Of a stretch of 64,000 nt of DNA, positions 1 through 9,012 are shown piece by piece. Each line of letters starts with the position of its first letter. Position 1 is the first letter of the stretch. A model generated the notes under the pieces. The model had not been told where the DNA came from. It was given only the letters and a program-made list of their open reading frames with translations, and ran no database searches. The stretch covers positions 1 to 64,000 of the forward strand of contig NZ_AEVT01000099.1 of the NCBI RefSeq assembly GCF_000189275.1, given 5' to 3'. The stretch comes from Vibrio sinaloensis DSM 21326. Its GTDB lineage: Bacteria > Pseudomonadota > Gammaproteobacteria > Enterobacterales > Vibrionaceae. The translations under genes were made by a program, and so were the position numbers.

Positions 1-89
1 ACGAATTTTAATCAAATAAGCGACATAGTCGCACCTTGCTATCGAGAGGTGTTTGAGACTTGAGTCGTAATGAAAAGGAAATCGAACTA

Positions 90-1247
90 ATGACAATAAA
101 ACATTTCGCTGTTTCTGCACCTTTGCTTGCTGCTTCTCTGGTACTTAGCCAAACCGCATTGGCATCCGAACAGTGGCCCGATTTGCCTGTGGGTGTCAAA
201 AGTGGCATCGGGGCTCAAGTGGGCAGCCAGGTCTATGTTGGGCTTGGCTCGGCGGGAACCGATTTTTACATGCTTGACCTTGAAAACCTGCAGCTTGGTT
301 GGCAGAAGAAGGCGGATTTTGCCGGTCCTGGTCGTAGTGGCGCTACAGCATCCGTGATAGGCGAAAGTATTTATGTCTTTGGCGGCTCGGGTAAGGAGAA
401 GGCATCGGATGCTGCGCCAATCTTATTTGACACTGTGTATCGTTATGATGTGAGTTCAGATACTTGGTCTCAAGCGAATACGCAGACACCTGTCGGCTTA
501 TTAGGCGCAGCTTCCTATTCACCCGATGGTGAGCAAGTGGTGTTTTTTGGTGGTTACAATAAAGCCTACTTCGATACTTACCTCCATGATGTCATGACGA
601 CGGACAAAAAAGCGCAACCTCAAGCGTGGCAGAAGATTGTTGACGATTACATGGGCATGAAGCCTTTGGATTACAAATGGAATCGTCATGTTATCAGTTA
701 CCAGCCGAAAACAGGCCAATGGAGCGATTTAGGCCAATCTCCTTATCTCCCTAACTGCGGCAGCGCGCTGGTTGCCGATGGTGGAAGCGCAATGCTCATT
801 AGCGGTGAGATCAAACCGGGCCTTCGCACCGCGGAAGTCAAACAGTATCAATTCGGCGCTGAGCAGCCTTGGCTTAGCCAGCATGCCTTGCCCGCCCCGA
901 ATAAGAGTGGTGTTCAAGAGGGCGTGGCGGGCGCGTTTGCTGGCAAGAGTAATGGTGCGCTTATCGTTGCTGGTGGGGCGAATTTCCATGGTGCCAAAGC
1001 GGCTTTTGAAAGCGGCAAACTGTTTGCACACAACGGCTTTGGCAAAGCATTCAATCCGGAAATTTATGTCCAACAGAATGGTTTGTGGCAACAGGCGAAT
1101 AATTTGCCTGAGGGCTTAGCGTACGGCAGCTCCTTCGCGGCAGGTCAGGGGGTACTGATTGCGGGTGGCGAGAAGAGTGATCGTAGCGCGAGCAAAAAAG
1201 TTTACCTGCTTGCATGGGACGGTTCGTCCGTCGGTATTGAAGACTAA
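90..1247 (+). CDS. nanM: Exported N-acetylneuraminate epimerase (sialate mutarotase), Kelch type
   Basis: This is a secreted Kelch beta-propeller of the NanM family, which speeds conversion of alpha- to beta-N-acetylneuraminate in the periplasm. A TTG codon 30 bases upstream opens the same frame, but the ATG used here has an AAGGA ribosome site and begins a clean signal peptide (MTIKHF...QTALA). Kelch-like blades recur through the protein, for example YVFGGSG and VVFFGGYN. The GEIKPGLR motif near residue 250 holds the Glu and Arg that I recall as the active-site pair of E. coli NanM. The length of 385 residues fits NanM plus its leader. It is followed 12 bases later by a second NanM-like gene and then by a sialidase, which supports a sialic acid role. 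Confidence 0.9.
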   Translation: MTIKHFAVSAPLLAASLVLSQTALASEQWPDLPVGVKSGIGAQVGSQVYVGLGSAGTDFYMLDLENLQLGWQKKADFAGPGRSGATASVIGESIYVFGGSGKEKASDAAPILFDTVYRYDVSSDTWSQANTQTPVGLLGAASYSPDGEQVVFFGGYNKAYFDTYLHDVMTTDKKAQPQAWQKIVDDYMGMKPLDYKWNRHVISYQPKTGQWSDLGQSPYLPNCGSALVADGGSAMLISGEIKPGLRTAEVKQYQFGAEQPWLSQHALPAPNKSGVQEGVAGAFAGKSNGALIVAGGANFHGAKAAFESGKLFAHNGFGKAFNPEIYVQQNGLWQQANNLPEGLAYGSSFAAGQGVLIAGGEKSDRSASKKVYLLAWDGSSVGIED

Positions 1248-1259
1248 CAGGAGTTGCAG

Positions 1260-2330
1260 ATGTCGCTACAGGTATTGCCAATCGCAAGTCTTCCAATAGG
1301 AATTAAAAACGGTGTAGGGGGATTGGTTGGCCGCCGACTTTACGCCGGTTTGGGAAGTGCAGGGAAGCACTTATTTTTCTACGACTTAGATACGCCCGCA
1401 TTAGGTTGGCAACAAGCGCCACTTTTCCCGGGTCTGGAGAGAAATGACGCTGTCGCTGTGACCAGCGGTAATCGGCTTTACGTCTTCTCTGGCGCAGGAA
1501 TTGAGCCTGGTAATTGCTCCCCAAGTGTATTGAGTGATGGGTACTACTTTGATGTCAACGACAACGCATGGGGGCAGGTTGAGGCGTCAATACCTGTGGG
1601 TTTGCTTGGTGCAAGCGGGTGCGAAATTGAGCCTGAAAAGTTGCTGTTCTTTGGCGGCTACAACAAATCCACCTTTGATGACTTTCTCAACAAACTGTCA
1701 CAAGTGGATGCCGCATTAAAACCTCAACAACACCAAGCTCTGTTGAGCGAATTTATGTCTCAGCCAATCGAAGAGTACGGCTGGAATGGTGACATTTGGC
1801 AGTTTGATACGCGTCTACAACGCTGGTCAATCAAAGCCAGCAACCCATTTGCAGCGAACTGTGGGGCGGGGCTTATCCAACAAGAGAATCGCGTCACTTT
1901 AATTGAAGGCGAAGTAAAACCCGGGCTTAGAAGTCTCGATAGCAAGCAATTTACTTTCCATTCAACGGGTGGCGCCGATTATCAACGCATACCCGCTATT
2001 GCGCAGAGCAACCCGAATCATGAAGGCATTGCTGGCGGCTTCGCGGGGCTAACTCAAGACGCATTGACCGTGGCGGGCGGTGCCTACTTCGTCGGCAGTC
2101 AGGATAACTATAGAAAAAGGCAGTGGTATAGCCATCAGGGGCTGAAAAAGCATTACAGCACCGATATTTGGATGTTTGATGGCAAACGGTGGCAGATAGC
2201 GGGGCAACTCTCTCAAGGGCTTGCTTATGGGGTCGCTATTTCTGTCGGAGATGAGATGTATGTAATAGGAGGTGAAGATAACTCAGGAGCAGCGCAACGA
2301 GGTTGCTGCGTATTAACTTGGTCTCATTGA
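1260..2330 (+). CDS. Second NanM-like Kelch mutarotase, without signal peptide
   Basis: This 356-residue Kelch propeller is a paralogue of the preceding gene. Shared blocks include LPIGIKNGVGG (against LPVGVKSGIGA), the FFGGYNKSTFDD blade and GEVKPGLRS with the same Glu and Arg. The ATG at 1260 follows an AGGAG site six bases away; an in-frame TTG six bases upstream is less likely. The N-terminus (MSLQVLPIAS) shows no hydrophobic signal sequence, so the product should stay in the cytoplasm, where it could mutarotate imported sialic acid or a related keto sugar. It is separated from nanM by 12 bases and is surely cotranscribed with it. Family membership is seen directly; the exact substrate and location are inferred. 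Confidence 0.85.
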   Translation: MSLQVLPIASLPIGIKNGVGGLVGRRLYAGLGSAGKHLFFYDLDTPALGWQQAPLFPGLERNDAVAVTSGNRLYVFSGAGIEPGNCSPSVLSDGYYFDVNDNAWGQVEASIPVGLLGASGCEIEPEKLLFFGGYNKSTFDDFLNKLSQVDAALKPQQHQALLSEFMSQPIEEYGWNGDIWQFDTRLQRWSIKASNPFAANCGAGLIQQENRVTLIEGEVKPGLRSLDSKQFTFHSTGGADYQRIPAIAQSNPNHEGIAGGFAGLTQDALTVAGGAYFVGSQDNYRKRQWYSHQGLKKHYSTDIWMFDGKRWQIAGQLSQGLAYGVAISVGDEMYVIGGEDNSGAAQRGCCVLTWSH

Positions 2331-2382
2331 CCTAAATCTTATTGTATTCAACAGCAAAACTTTCCAATTGAGCTAGTGATTC

Positions 2383-2418
2383 CCTCCTCGCGTTGATGTT
2401 GTAGCGAGGAGGCTTTTT
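2383..2418 (+). terminator. Intrinsic terminator after the two nanM-like genes
   Basis: A nine-base stem (CCTCCTCGC paired with GCGAGGAGG) with a 12-base loop is followed by CTTTTT. It lies 53 bases after the second Kelch gene and before the sialidase, so the sialidase probably has its own promoter in the roughly 55 bases that follow. Confidence 0.85.
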
Positions 2419-2473
2419 ACATCTTGAATAAACCCATTGAATCGCTGGATAAGACAAATAACGAGGAACAACA

Positions 2474-4237
2474 GTGATAGAACATAAAATGAAAAAGAGT
2501 TTCATCGGTTACGGCTTGCTTGCCTGCACTATGTTTACCTTGCCTCTTCAGGCTCAGGCCGTTGCCCCTAACGTGCGTGATGTTGTGGTGTTTAAGGGAG
2601 GAGAAGGTGGCAGCAGCCATTTCCGAATTCCTTCTATCGTGGTAGCTAAAGACGGCTCTCTCGTCGCTTTTGCTGAAGGGCGTGCATCCAGTTCCGATCC
2701 AGGAAGTGGCAACCCAACCAGTATCAAGAGCAGACGTTCTACCGATAACGGCGTGACTTGGAGCGACTATCAAGCCATCCACGAGGTATCCAACCAAGCT
2801 TATTCTGATCCGCGCCCTTTTGTCGATCAAAGTAATGGACGCATCTTTGTCTTCTACACTAAATGGGATAACGATTGTGCTCAAAATGGCAGCTGTGTGC
2901 CATTCGACGACCCGCAACACAAGTTGCTTTATCGTACCAGTGACGACAACGGTCAAACTTGGTCAGAGGCAGTAGATGTTTTGGATCAAGTCAAAGATAT
3001 CAACTGGATGGCTAACGGCACCAATGACCACAATGGACGAGCGACATGGTCGGTGACGCCGTCTCAAACTGAGTTAAACGATGCGGCATCGCAGGGCTGG
3101 TCGTTAAGTTGGAATGCGCGTGTAGCCGAAGGGGAATGTAATGTTCAGTACTTTGGTAATGGTAACACTCGTTACTTGGCCGATTTGCGAGTGAATGACG
3201 ACAAATCGGTGACTGCGATACTCTATCGAGACGGCAGTAATCTAGAGTTCCCACTTAACTTTGATATCTCTGGTTACCATGAGTATCAAATTGCTTCGAC
3301 AGGCAATAGCGCAAGCTTCTATGTTGACGGTACTCTGGTCGCCTCCAATTGGGAGGGACAGACCCACTCCAGCAAAACGGTGACATGGGGTAACGGTTGC
3401 TCATCAACAAAAGGGGCAATTGCCTATCGCGATATAAACTTCTCGATTGACGGGCAGTCTCGCTATCAGTTTGATGCGAGTTTGATGAAGCGCGTTAACA
3501 ACTCCGTTGTAAAGCATCCTTCAGAGCAGGGGTGGACAGTTACCAGTGCGAACAATGGTAAAGGTGATCCTGGTTGGCGCAGCATTAACGCAGGCCCCGG
3601 GCAAGGTATCCAGTTATCAAGTGGCCGTCTTATCTTCCCTGCGATTGTTTTAGATGCCTTCACTCAGTTGTCCGTCGTTTCTATCTACAGTGATGACCAT
3701 GGATCCACGTGGCAGGCGGGCCAGCAAACGCCAACTTTCAAGCTTGAACCAAGTGAAGCGGATATGGTGGAGTTAAATGATGGCCGCTTATTAATGTCTG
3801 CAAGAAACGACGGTGTTACAGGGGAAGGTAATTTTAATCGCTATCAATACATCAGCTCAGATCAAGGTATCACTTGGAGCGTTGTTGAAGAGCAGCGATT
3901 CTCTACCAATGGAGCTTTGTTCTTTAAGCTCGATCAGGTTGATATTGGTCTGCTGCGCTATGGTGACAACCGAGTGTTAATGTCTGGTCCTCAAGGCAAT
4001 TCAGCGGTGAGCTCTGATCGCAACGATCTTGCGATTTGGAGTGCGGTTGAAGATGGCGCGGGTAACTATAATTACGAGCAACGTACCCAGTTTAGAGATG
4101 GATACAGTGCTTATTCTGATCTGATCAAACTGCAAGATAAGGGGATATCAGGTAATGAAGACATTGGCGTCATCTATGAGGCTAAGTCCAGTACCGAGAT
4201 TCGTTTTATGGTGATTGATATTGACCAAGTTAACTAA
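2474..4237 (+). CDS. nanH: Secreted exo-alpha-sialidase (neuraminidase)
   Basis: This GH33 sialidase cleaves terminal sialic acids from glycoconjugates. The GTG start has GAGG seven bases upstream; the ATG at 2489 has no ribosome site. A signal peptide ends near residue 29. The FRIP motif with the first catalytic Arg is at about residues 50-53. Four Asp boxes lie near residues 89-96, 156-163, 406-413 and 461-468. A Tyr in GYSAYSDL (about 547) and a Glu in VIYEAK (about 569) are the likely nucleophile and its partner. Residues of about 185-345 form a lectin-like insertion between propeller blades, as in V. cholerae NanH, but the N-terminal lectin domain of that enzyme is missing here. It lies next to two mutarotases that act on the released sugar. 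Confidence 0.95.
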   Translation: MIEHKMKKSFIGYGLLACTMFTLPLQAQAVAPNVRDVVVFKGGEGGSSHFRIPSIVVAKDGSLVAFAEGRASSSDPGSGNPTSIKSRRSTDNGVTWSDYQAIHEVSNQAYSDPRPFVDQSNGRIFVFYTKWDNDCAQNGSCVPFDDPQHKLLYRTSDDNGQTWSEAVDVLDQVKDINWMANGTNDHNGRATWSVTPSQTELNDAASQGWSLSWNARVAEGECNVQYFGNGNTRYLADLRVNDDKSVTAILYRDGSNLEFPLNFDISGYHEYQIASTGNSASFYVDGTLVASNWEGQTHSSKTVTWGNGCSSTKGAIAYRDINFSIDGQSRYQFDASLMKRVNNSVVKHPSEQGWTVTSANNGKGDPGWRSINAGPGQGIQLSSGRLIFPAIVLDAFTQLSVVSIYSDDHGSTWQAGQQTPTFKLEPSEADMVELNDGRLLMSARNDGVTGEGNFNRYQYISSDQGITWSVVEEQRFSTNGALFFKLDQVDIGLLRYGDNRVLMSGPQGNSAVSSDRNDLAIWSAVEDGAGNYNYEQRTQFRDGYSAYSDLIKLQDKGISGNEDIGVIYEAKSSTEIRFMVIDIDQVN

Positions 4238-4245
4238 GATTCGGC

Positions 4246-4280
4246 ATTAAATAAAAGGGAAGTGGTTAGCCACTTCCCTT
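4246..4280 (-). terminator. Intrinsic terminator of the GGDEF gene, shared with nanH
   Basis: An 11-base perfect stem (AAGGGAAGTGG with its complement) closes a TTAG loop between two converging genes. On the minus strand it is followed by TTTTATTT, so it ends the diguanylate cyclase transcript. On the plus strand the U tract is poor, though the hairpin may still protect the nanH end. Confidence 0.75.
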
Positions 4281-4285
4281 GATGG

Positions 4286-6049
4286 TTATGCACGAAACGT
4301 GTTCAATACCACTTGATTCCGCCCAAGCCCTTTTGCCTGATAGAGGGCTTTGTCTGCGCGACCAATGGTGATGTGTTGGCTATCTTCAGCCGAAGTGATA
4401 CCGATACTCACGGTAAAACGTACTTCGGCACCTTCAAAATTTAACTCTGCTTGTTCAATCATATGGCGAAACATTTCGCACTGTTCATAGGCATCATTCT
4501 CATCGTTTGCATTGAACAACACACAGAACTCCTCTCCGCCATAACGCGCTAAGCTTATTGCTCCCGGCTTCGGAAAGTACTTCTTCATCAGATCGGCGGT
4601 ATGCATGATCACTTTGTCTCCACATTGGTGGCCATGCACATCGTTAATTCGCTTGAAGTGGTCAATATCCAAAATGGCAAGATAGATACCTTCTTGGTCT
4701 AAATTTGCGTCTATTTTATCGCGGATCGTGAGCTTATTATCCAGATGTGTCATGACATCTTTACTGCGTAACTGTTTGTGCAACAGCAAGTTAGAGAGAG
4801 CAACTTCGGAGTAATCGCGAATCATACGTAGAATGCTGCGATAGGTTGGAAAGGTCGCTTGCATGTAAATGACTGCGATCAGATCGTCCTTATCGAACAG
4901 TGGAATCGTATAGTGACGCGAGTTGATTTTTAATCGCTTCGCCAATGGGTCTGCGTAGCGCTTACTGGTGTAGCTTAAGGAACTCGGTGAGAAGCGCTTC
5001 GCCAGATCTTTATCCTTTAGGACAACATGGCTGTTCCCGTGATAATCCAAGGTGCTGAAATGCCCGTAATCGGCATCGTATAAGCAGAGCTGGATCCCTT
5101 TATGATGACAAAATCGATCTAGTATGCTGCGCAGGTTGTGCTTAAAATCGGCTAAGTCATCTTTGTTGTTAAGTTCAGCGAGTGACACATTCAACTGATA
5201 GGTCAGATAGTTGAAGATCATGGCCAGAAGCAGTAGAGAGGCGATCACAATTGCGGTTAAAGAAAACTGATATGAGCTTGCCAATATGTCGGAGCGATCA
5301 GTGCCAGCGATGAATACCCATTGGTATGGATTGTTCGAATCGAACACAGAGACTTTGAATTGGTCTTTGTAGTAGTACTCATGCTTACCAAACTCAAGGC
5401 CTTGCTGAATCCGTTCGCTAATCCCCGCATGGTAGCTGACCGACGGGGTACCTATGCGCAGAGGATCTGGGTGGAAGACTAATCTGCCTGTCACACTATC
5501 AACCACAAATACGTAGCCATTAGACAGGGTCTTTAATCCGCGCAGGCTTTGTGTGGTGTATTTTAAGTCAAATTCAATCCAGATTTGACTCTGGTTTCGC
5601 TGCATGTAGCGCACAGCAAAGACCCATTGACCGGGCATTTTTTGATAAACGGATGAAACGCTAAAACGAGGAAGCGTTTCACCTAAGGGATGCCACTGGA
5701 TGGCTTGTTGCTCAGCCTTGATTGGATGGAGCATAGTCGAGCTGTATTGCTGAGTTCGATGATCGACAGTGATGATATCGGTGTAGGCAGGAGAGTGTTT
5801 TAGAATGCTTCGTGCCGTCGAGTTAAACTGGCTTTTTGTTTCCGCATCGTCGAGGAGGTAGAGTTTGCTGGTTGCTGCTTCAATTTGAGAAGAGATGAGA
5901 TTGGAAGCGGTTTTTAGGTTTGCGAAAGACTGTTGATAAGCACTTTGTTCCGACGTATTCAATTGATGGAACGCCGCGTATATCATTCCAACTACTAGCA
6001 GAATGATGTACGGTCTGAGCGTTCGAATAAGTAGTTTAGGTAACGCCAT
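4286..6049 (-). CDS. Membrane-bound diguanylate cyclase (sensor-GGDEF)
   Basis: The protein should make cyclic di-GMP from GTP. A transmembrane helix near residues 8-28 and another near 265-286 enclose a periplasmic sensor region of about 235 residues that looks like a Cache fold. A cytoplasmic linker resembling a GAF domain follows, and then the GGDEF domain with active-site GGEEF at about residue 504. The inhibitory RxxD site, expected just upstream, is replaced by PGAI, so product feedback should be absent. The frame can be extended by 25 residues to 6124, but neither start has a strong ribosome site and the extension is atypical, so I chose the ATG just before the first membrane helix. 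The gene stands alone, and its signal is unknown. Confidence 0.88.
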   Translation of the reverse strand: MALPKLLIRTLRPYIILLVVGMIYAAFHQLNTSEQSAYQQSFANLKTASNLISSQIEAATSKLYLLDDAETKSQFNSTARSILKHSPAYTDIITVDHRTQQYSSTMLHPIKAEQQAIQWHPLGETLPRFSVSSVYQKMPGQWVFAVRYMQRNQSQIWIEFDLKYTTQSLRGLKTLSNGYVFVVDSVTGRLVFHPDPLRIGTPSVSYHAGISERIQQGLEFGKHEYYYKDQFKVSVFDSNNPYQWVFIAGTDRSDILASSYQFSLTAIVIASLLLLAMIFNYLTYQLNVSLAELNNKDDLADFKHNLRSILDRFCHHKGIQLCLYDADYGHFSTLDYHGNSHVVLKDKDLAKRFSPSSLSYTSKRYADPLAKRLKINSRHYTIPLFDKDDLIAVIYMQATFPTYRSILRMIRDYSEVALSNLLLHKQLRSKDVMTHLDNKLTIRDKIDANLDQEGIYLAILDIDHFKRINDVHGHQCGDKVIMHTADLMKKYFPKPGAISLARYGGEEFCVLFNANDENDAYEQCEMFRHMIEQAELNFEGAEVRFTVSIGITSAEDSQHITIGRADKALYQAKGLGRNQVVLNTFRA

Positions 6050-6256
6050 TTTTGCCAACTGATTATTATAAAAAATATAGTATTTATGCGGCAGTATCCT
6101 ATACGGATTTAAAAGGTGCATCAATGCATATTGATTGGGTTTATTGGTGAGTGTTCTTTTAATAATCTACCGTATGACTTAAAGGTGTTTTCGGTTACTG
6201 ATCTGTGCTTCTTTGCAAATCTCATGCGTTTGTTTGGTGTGATATTCTCAATACGC

Positions 6257-6403
6257 TCACCCAAACAAAACGAGCGTTAATACGCCGACGACAAACCACA
6301 CAGCAAGTGTTGGCGCACTATTACTTATCCAGCCGAGTTCTTTGAGCATCTTATCTGTCGGTTCTAAATTGATTTGTTCTACGTAGTCGTCAAGCTCTTT
6401 CAT
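6257..6403 (-). CDS. Small single-pass membrane protein, 48 residues
   Basis: This short reading frame encodes a charged N-terminal half (MKELDDYVEQ..., then DKMLKELGW) and a hydrophobic C-terminal helix (TLAVWFVVGVLTLVLFG) ending at the stop. The design, an amphipathic soluble head and one transmembrane segment, is typical of genuine small membrane proteins. The ribosome site is weak (GGCAG about ten bases upstream). It lies between the diguanylate cyclase and glgX in an otherwise empty gap and is transcribed in the same direction as both. I recognise no family. Confidence 0.55.
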   Translation of the reverse strand: MKELDDYVEQINLEPTDKMLKELGWISNSAPTLAVWFVVGVLTLVLFG

Positions 6404-6570
6404 TTCAAATACTGCCACTGAAATTAACGATGAAAAGGTTATTACGGTTTCTAACGCGGTTAAATCAAGTTATTTAAAACCGGTGTTAAGAAGAACTTTA
6501 CGCAAGATCACGCATGAATTGCAGAGACACTGCGTACAGGGGAAAGGGGCAATTTCTGTGGGGATAGGTG

Positions 6571-6606
6571 GCAAAGAAAAGCAGCGACATGTCATTATGT
6601 CGCTGC
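6571..6606 (-). terminator. Intrinsic terminator after glgX
   Basis: A ten-base perfect stem (GCAGCGACAT and its complement, loop GTCATT) is followed on the minus strand by TTTTCTTT. It starts eight bases past the glgX stop codon. Confidence 0.88.
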
Positions 6607-6613
6607 ATCAACA

Positions 6614-8569
6614 TTAAGACTCTGCGTGGAAGATGGCAATGGAAGCCGGGGCAACCAATACCTGTTTGTGATCGATGGTTTGGTGGAGCTGGTGTGAATC
6701 GGTATTACAGATCATATTCCAGTTGGTTTTCCCTTTAGTCGGTAACGTAAAGCGAGCAGGGGCGTTCGTTTGGTTAATGCAGTAGAACAACTCTTCTCCA
6801 TTTTTGCCGATACCCAAATGCAACGCTACGGAACTTAGGCGATTCCAGTCGTCGTGCTCCATATAGCTACCGTCTAGACGGCGCCAGAATATTCTGTTTT
6901 CGTTGCGCTTCTCTCCGCTGAACGCTCGAATAAACGGCACCATGTAGGTTTGTCTAGCTTCAAGCATCTGTGCCAGCCAGGCTTTAAAGCACTCTTTACG
7001 TGGCGTCATGTGCCAATCTAACCAACTCAGTTCGTTGTCTTGGCAATAGGCGTTGTTGTTACCCCTTTGAGTATGGGAGAGTACATCAGCCGTTAATACG
7101 TGTGGAATACCAAAGGCAAACAGTAGGCTGGCCATAAAGTTGCGTTTTTGCTTTTCACGTTTCTCGATAACAGAAGGGTTGTCAGTGTCGCCTTCTACGC
7201 CATAGTTATCTGAACGATTATCGCCATGACCGTCGCGGTTATGCTCGCCATTTGCTTCATTATGCTTGTGCTTGTAAGACACCAAGTCTTGCATACAGAA
7301 ACCATCATGGTAAGTGATGTAGTTGACGGTGAGCTTATATGGCCAGTTGGCTGCACTGTAAAGGTCACGTGACCCCATCAGACGCGTGGCGAACTCTTTC
7401 AAAAAGCCCTGATCGCCGCGCCAAAAGCTGCGGGTGATGTCTCGCAAACGGTCGTTACATTCATTCCAACCAAACGGGAAATTACCGACTTGATAGCCAT
7501 TGGGGCCGATGTCCCAAGGCTCGGCAATCAGTTTAACTTCGCGCAATACAGGGTCTTGGGCGACCGCTTTGAAGAATCCAGCATCTTGGCTGAAGTTGTC
7601 GCCATGTCGACCTAAGGTCGCAGCTAAGTCAAAACGGAAGCCGTCTATTTTGTATTCGGTTACCCAGTAGCGTAGGGTATCCATCACTAAATTCAGGCTT
7701 GGCTGATAGCTTAAATCTACCGTATTACCGCAGCCAGTGTAGTTAGCAAAGTGCTCACCGTGTTTTAGGTAATATCGTTTATCGAGCGCTTTGAGGTTGA
7801 AGACTGGACCATCGGCACCACCTTCGGCGGTATGGTTGTAAACCACATCAAGGATGACTTCAATGCCATGGCGATGTAACTCGCGAATTGCTGTCTTTAG
7901 CTCGGTTACCGCGTCTTTTTCAGCGTAGCGCGGGTCGGGAACCATGAATAGGTATGGGTTGTAGCCCCAGTAGTTTACCTTTTCCATCTTCAGTAGATGT
8001 GGCTCATGCATACACGCTGCGACTGGCAGTAGTTGAAGGGTGTTAATGTTCTGCTGCTTGTAAAATTCCAACATGGCATCACTAACTAAGCCCAAGTAAC
8101 GCCCTTGATTTTCAAGAGGGACATCAGGGTTAAGTTTGGACAGGCCTTTTACATGAGTCTCAAACAGCACCATTTCTTCACGTGGACGATTGGGGCGCTC
8201 AATACCTTGCCAGTCAAAGCTGTCGTCGACAACCACACATCGGGCTAGGTCGAAACTTTTGTCTGAATTGAAAGGAAGAGCGTAGTGAAGAGGTTTGGCA
8301 ATGGCTTTGGCATAAGGATCGGAAATCAAATGCGGCGTTCCCTTACTCTCAACCAAGTAGGCATAGTGAGTTCCGGGTTTAATATCGGCCACAAAGGTAT
8401 GTCTGATGCCAGCGTACTCACCGTCGAGCGGGTAAGTTTCAAAATGACCACTCTGGTCAAAAATAGCCAATTGAATGGATTTCGCATCCGGTGCGTAAAT
8501 GGAAAAGTTACACCCGTCTGGGCTTGGGGTGGCACCTAATGGGTATGGGTGAGAACACTGCATGATCAT
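6614..8569 (-). CDS. glgX: Glycogen debranching enzyme GlgX
   Basis: This GH13 isoamylase-type enzyme hydrolyses alpha-1,6 branches in phosphorylase-trimmed glycogen or branched maltodextrins in the cytosol. An N-terminal CBM48-like domain (about residues 8-100) precedes the catalytic barrel. Conserved GH13 motifs are visible: VILDVVYNHT (region I), DGFRFDLAATLG with the nucleophile Asp (region II), LIAEPWDIG with the acid/base Glu (region III) and TYHDGF (region IV). The 651-residue length fits GlgX. It is transcribed divergently from lamB-malM across a region with MalT-type boxes, so it probably belongs to the maltose regulon and helps use incoming maltodextrins. The start has only a weak ribosome site; a second ATG two codons later is also possible. 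Confidence 0.93.
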   Translation of the reverse strand: MIMQCSHPYPLGATPSPDGCNFSIYAPDAKSIQLAIFDQSGHFETYPLDGEYAGIRHTFVADIKPGTHYAYLVESKGTPHLISDPYAKAIAKPLHYALPFNSDKSFDLARCVVVDDSFDWQGIERPNRPREEMVLFETHVKGLSKLNPDVPLENQGRYLGLVSDAMLEFYKQQNINTLQLLPVAACMHEPHLLKMEKVNYWGYNPYLFMVPDPRYAEKDAVTELKTAIRELHRHGIEVILDVVYNHTAEGGADGPVFNLKALDKRYYLKHGEHFANYTGCGNTVDLSYQPSLNLVMDTLRYWVTEYKIDGFRFDLAATLGRHGDNFSQDAGFFKAVAQDPVLREVKLIAEPWDIGPNGYQVGNFPFGWNECNDRLRDITRSFWRGDQGFLKEFATRLMGSRDLYSAANWPYKLTVNYITYHDGFCMQDLVSYKHKHNEANGEHNRDGHGDNRSDNYGVEGDTDNPSVIEKREKQKRNFMASLLFAFGIPHVLTADVLSHTQRGNNNAYCQDNELSWLDWHMTPRKECFKAWLAQMLEARQTYMVPFIRAFSGEKRNENRIFWRRLDGSYMEHDDWNRLSSVALHLGIGKNGEELFYCINQTNAPARFTLPTKGKTNWNMICNTDSHQLHQTIDHKQVLVAPASIAIFHAES

Positions 8570-8748
8570 TACTTACAAATTTTGTGTACTTTTTATAGCG
8601 AAGCTTAAGTAAATAGTGTTGCGCCAAATTGGTCAAGCGCCTTAAAGAAAAATTGTATATGTAATTTTATTTCAGAATTATTGCAAATTTTAATCAATTA
8701 GTGAGCAAGTTGGCATTTTGTTCGGCTAATTATTTCTGTTGAGTTTTA

Positions 8749-8873
8749 TCCTCCTCCTAGAATGTGTGATTTAGTGCACTAATATATCATGCGGTTACTT
8801 TTCTCCTCCTTTCTCATCCCCCTGAAATTAATTTAGTTCGGATGAAGTCGTCCCTCTACTCCCTAGGTAATCT
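8749..8873. promoter_or_regulatory. MalT-type activator boxes and lamB promoter in the glgX-lamB gap
   Basis: The 443-base gap between glgX and lamB holds several copies of the MalT core GGA(T/G)GA. On the minus strand they lie at 8749-8757 (two overlapping cores), 8804-8809 and 8814-8819 (GGGGGATGA when extended); on the plus strand one lies at 8840-8845. The plus-strand copy is centred 28 bases from a TAATCT hexamer at 8868-8873. That would place the copy at about -38 of a lamB start site near 8881, the spacing known for E. coli MalT promoters. A CRP-like TGTGA-N6-GCACT lies at about 8765-8780. The boxes are seen directly; MalT control is inferred. Confidence 0.55.
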
Positions 8874-9012
8874 GACCGCAGTTGAGACAAATGAGGATGC
8901 GGTTGAAAAACTAATTCCTATCTTACCTCTCTTTTACTTACCACCTGTTCTGCCTTTCAGGATGTATCGACAAGAGAGCGAAAAGAATAATAAACCCTAA
9001 ATGGAGTTAAAA

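Noticed and set aside
8889..8900. Extra MalT box at GAGGATGCGG
   Set aside because: The core reads GGATGC instead of GGATGA and the position would fall downstream of the inferred lamB start.
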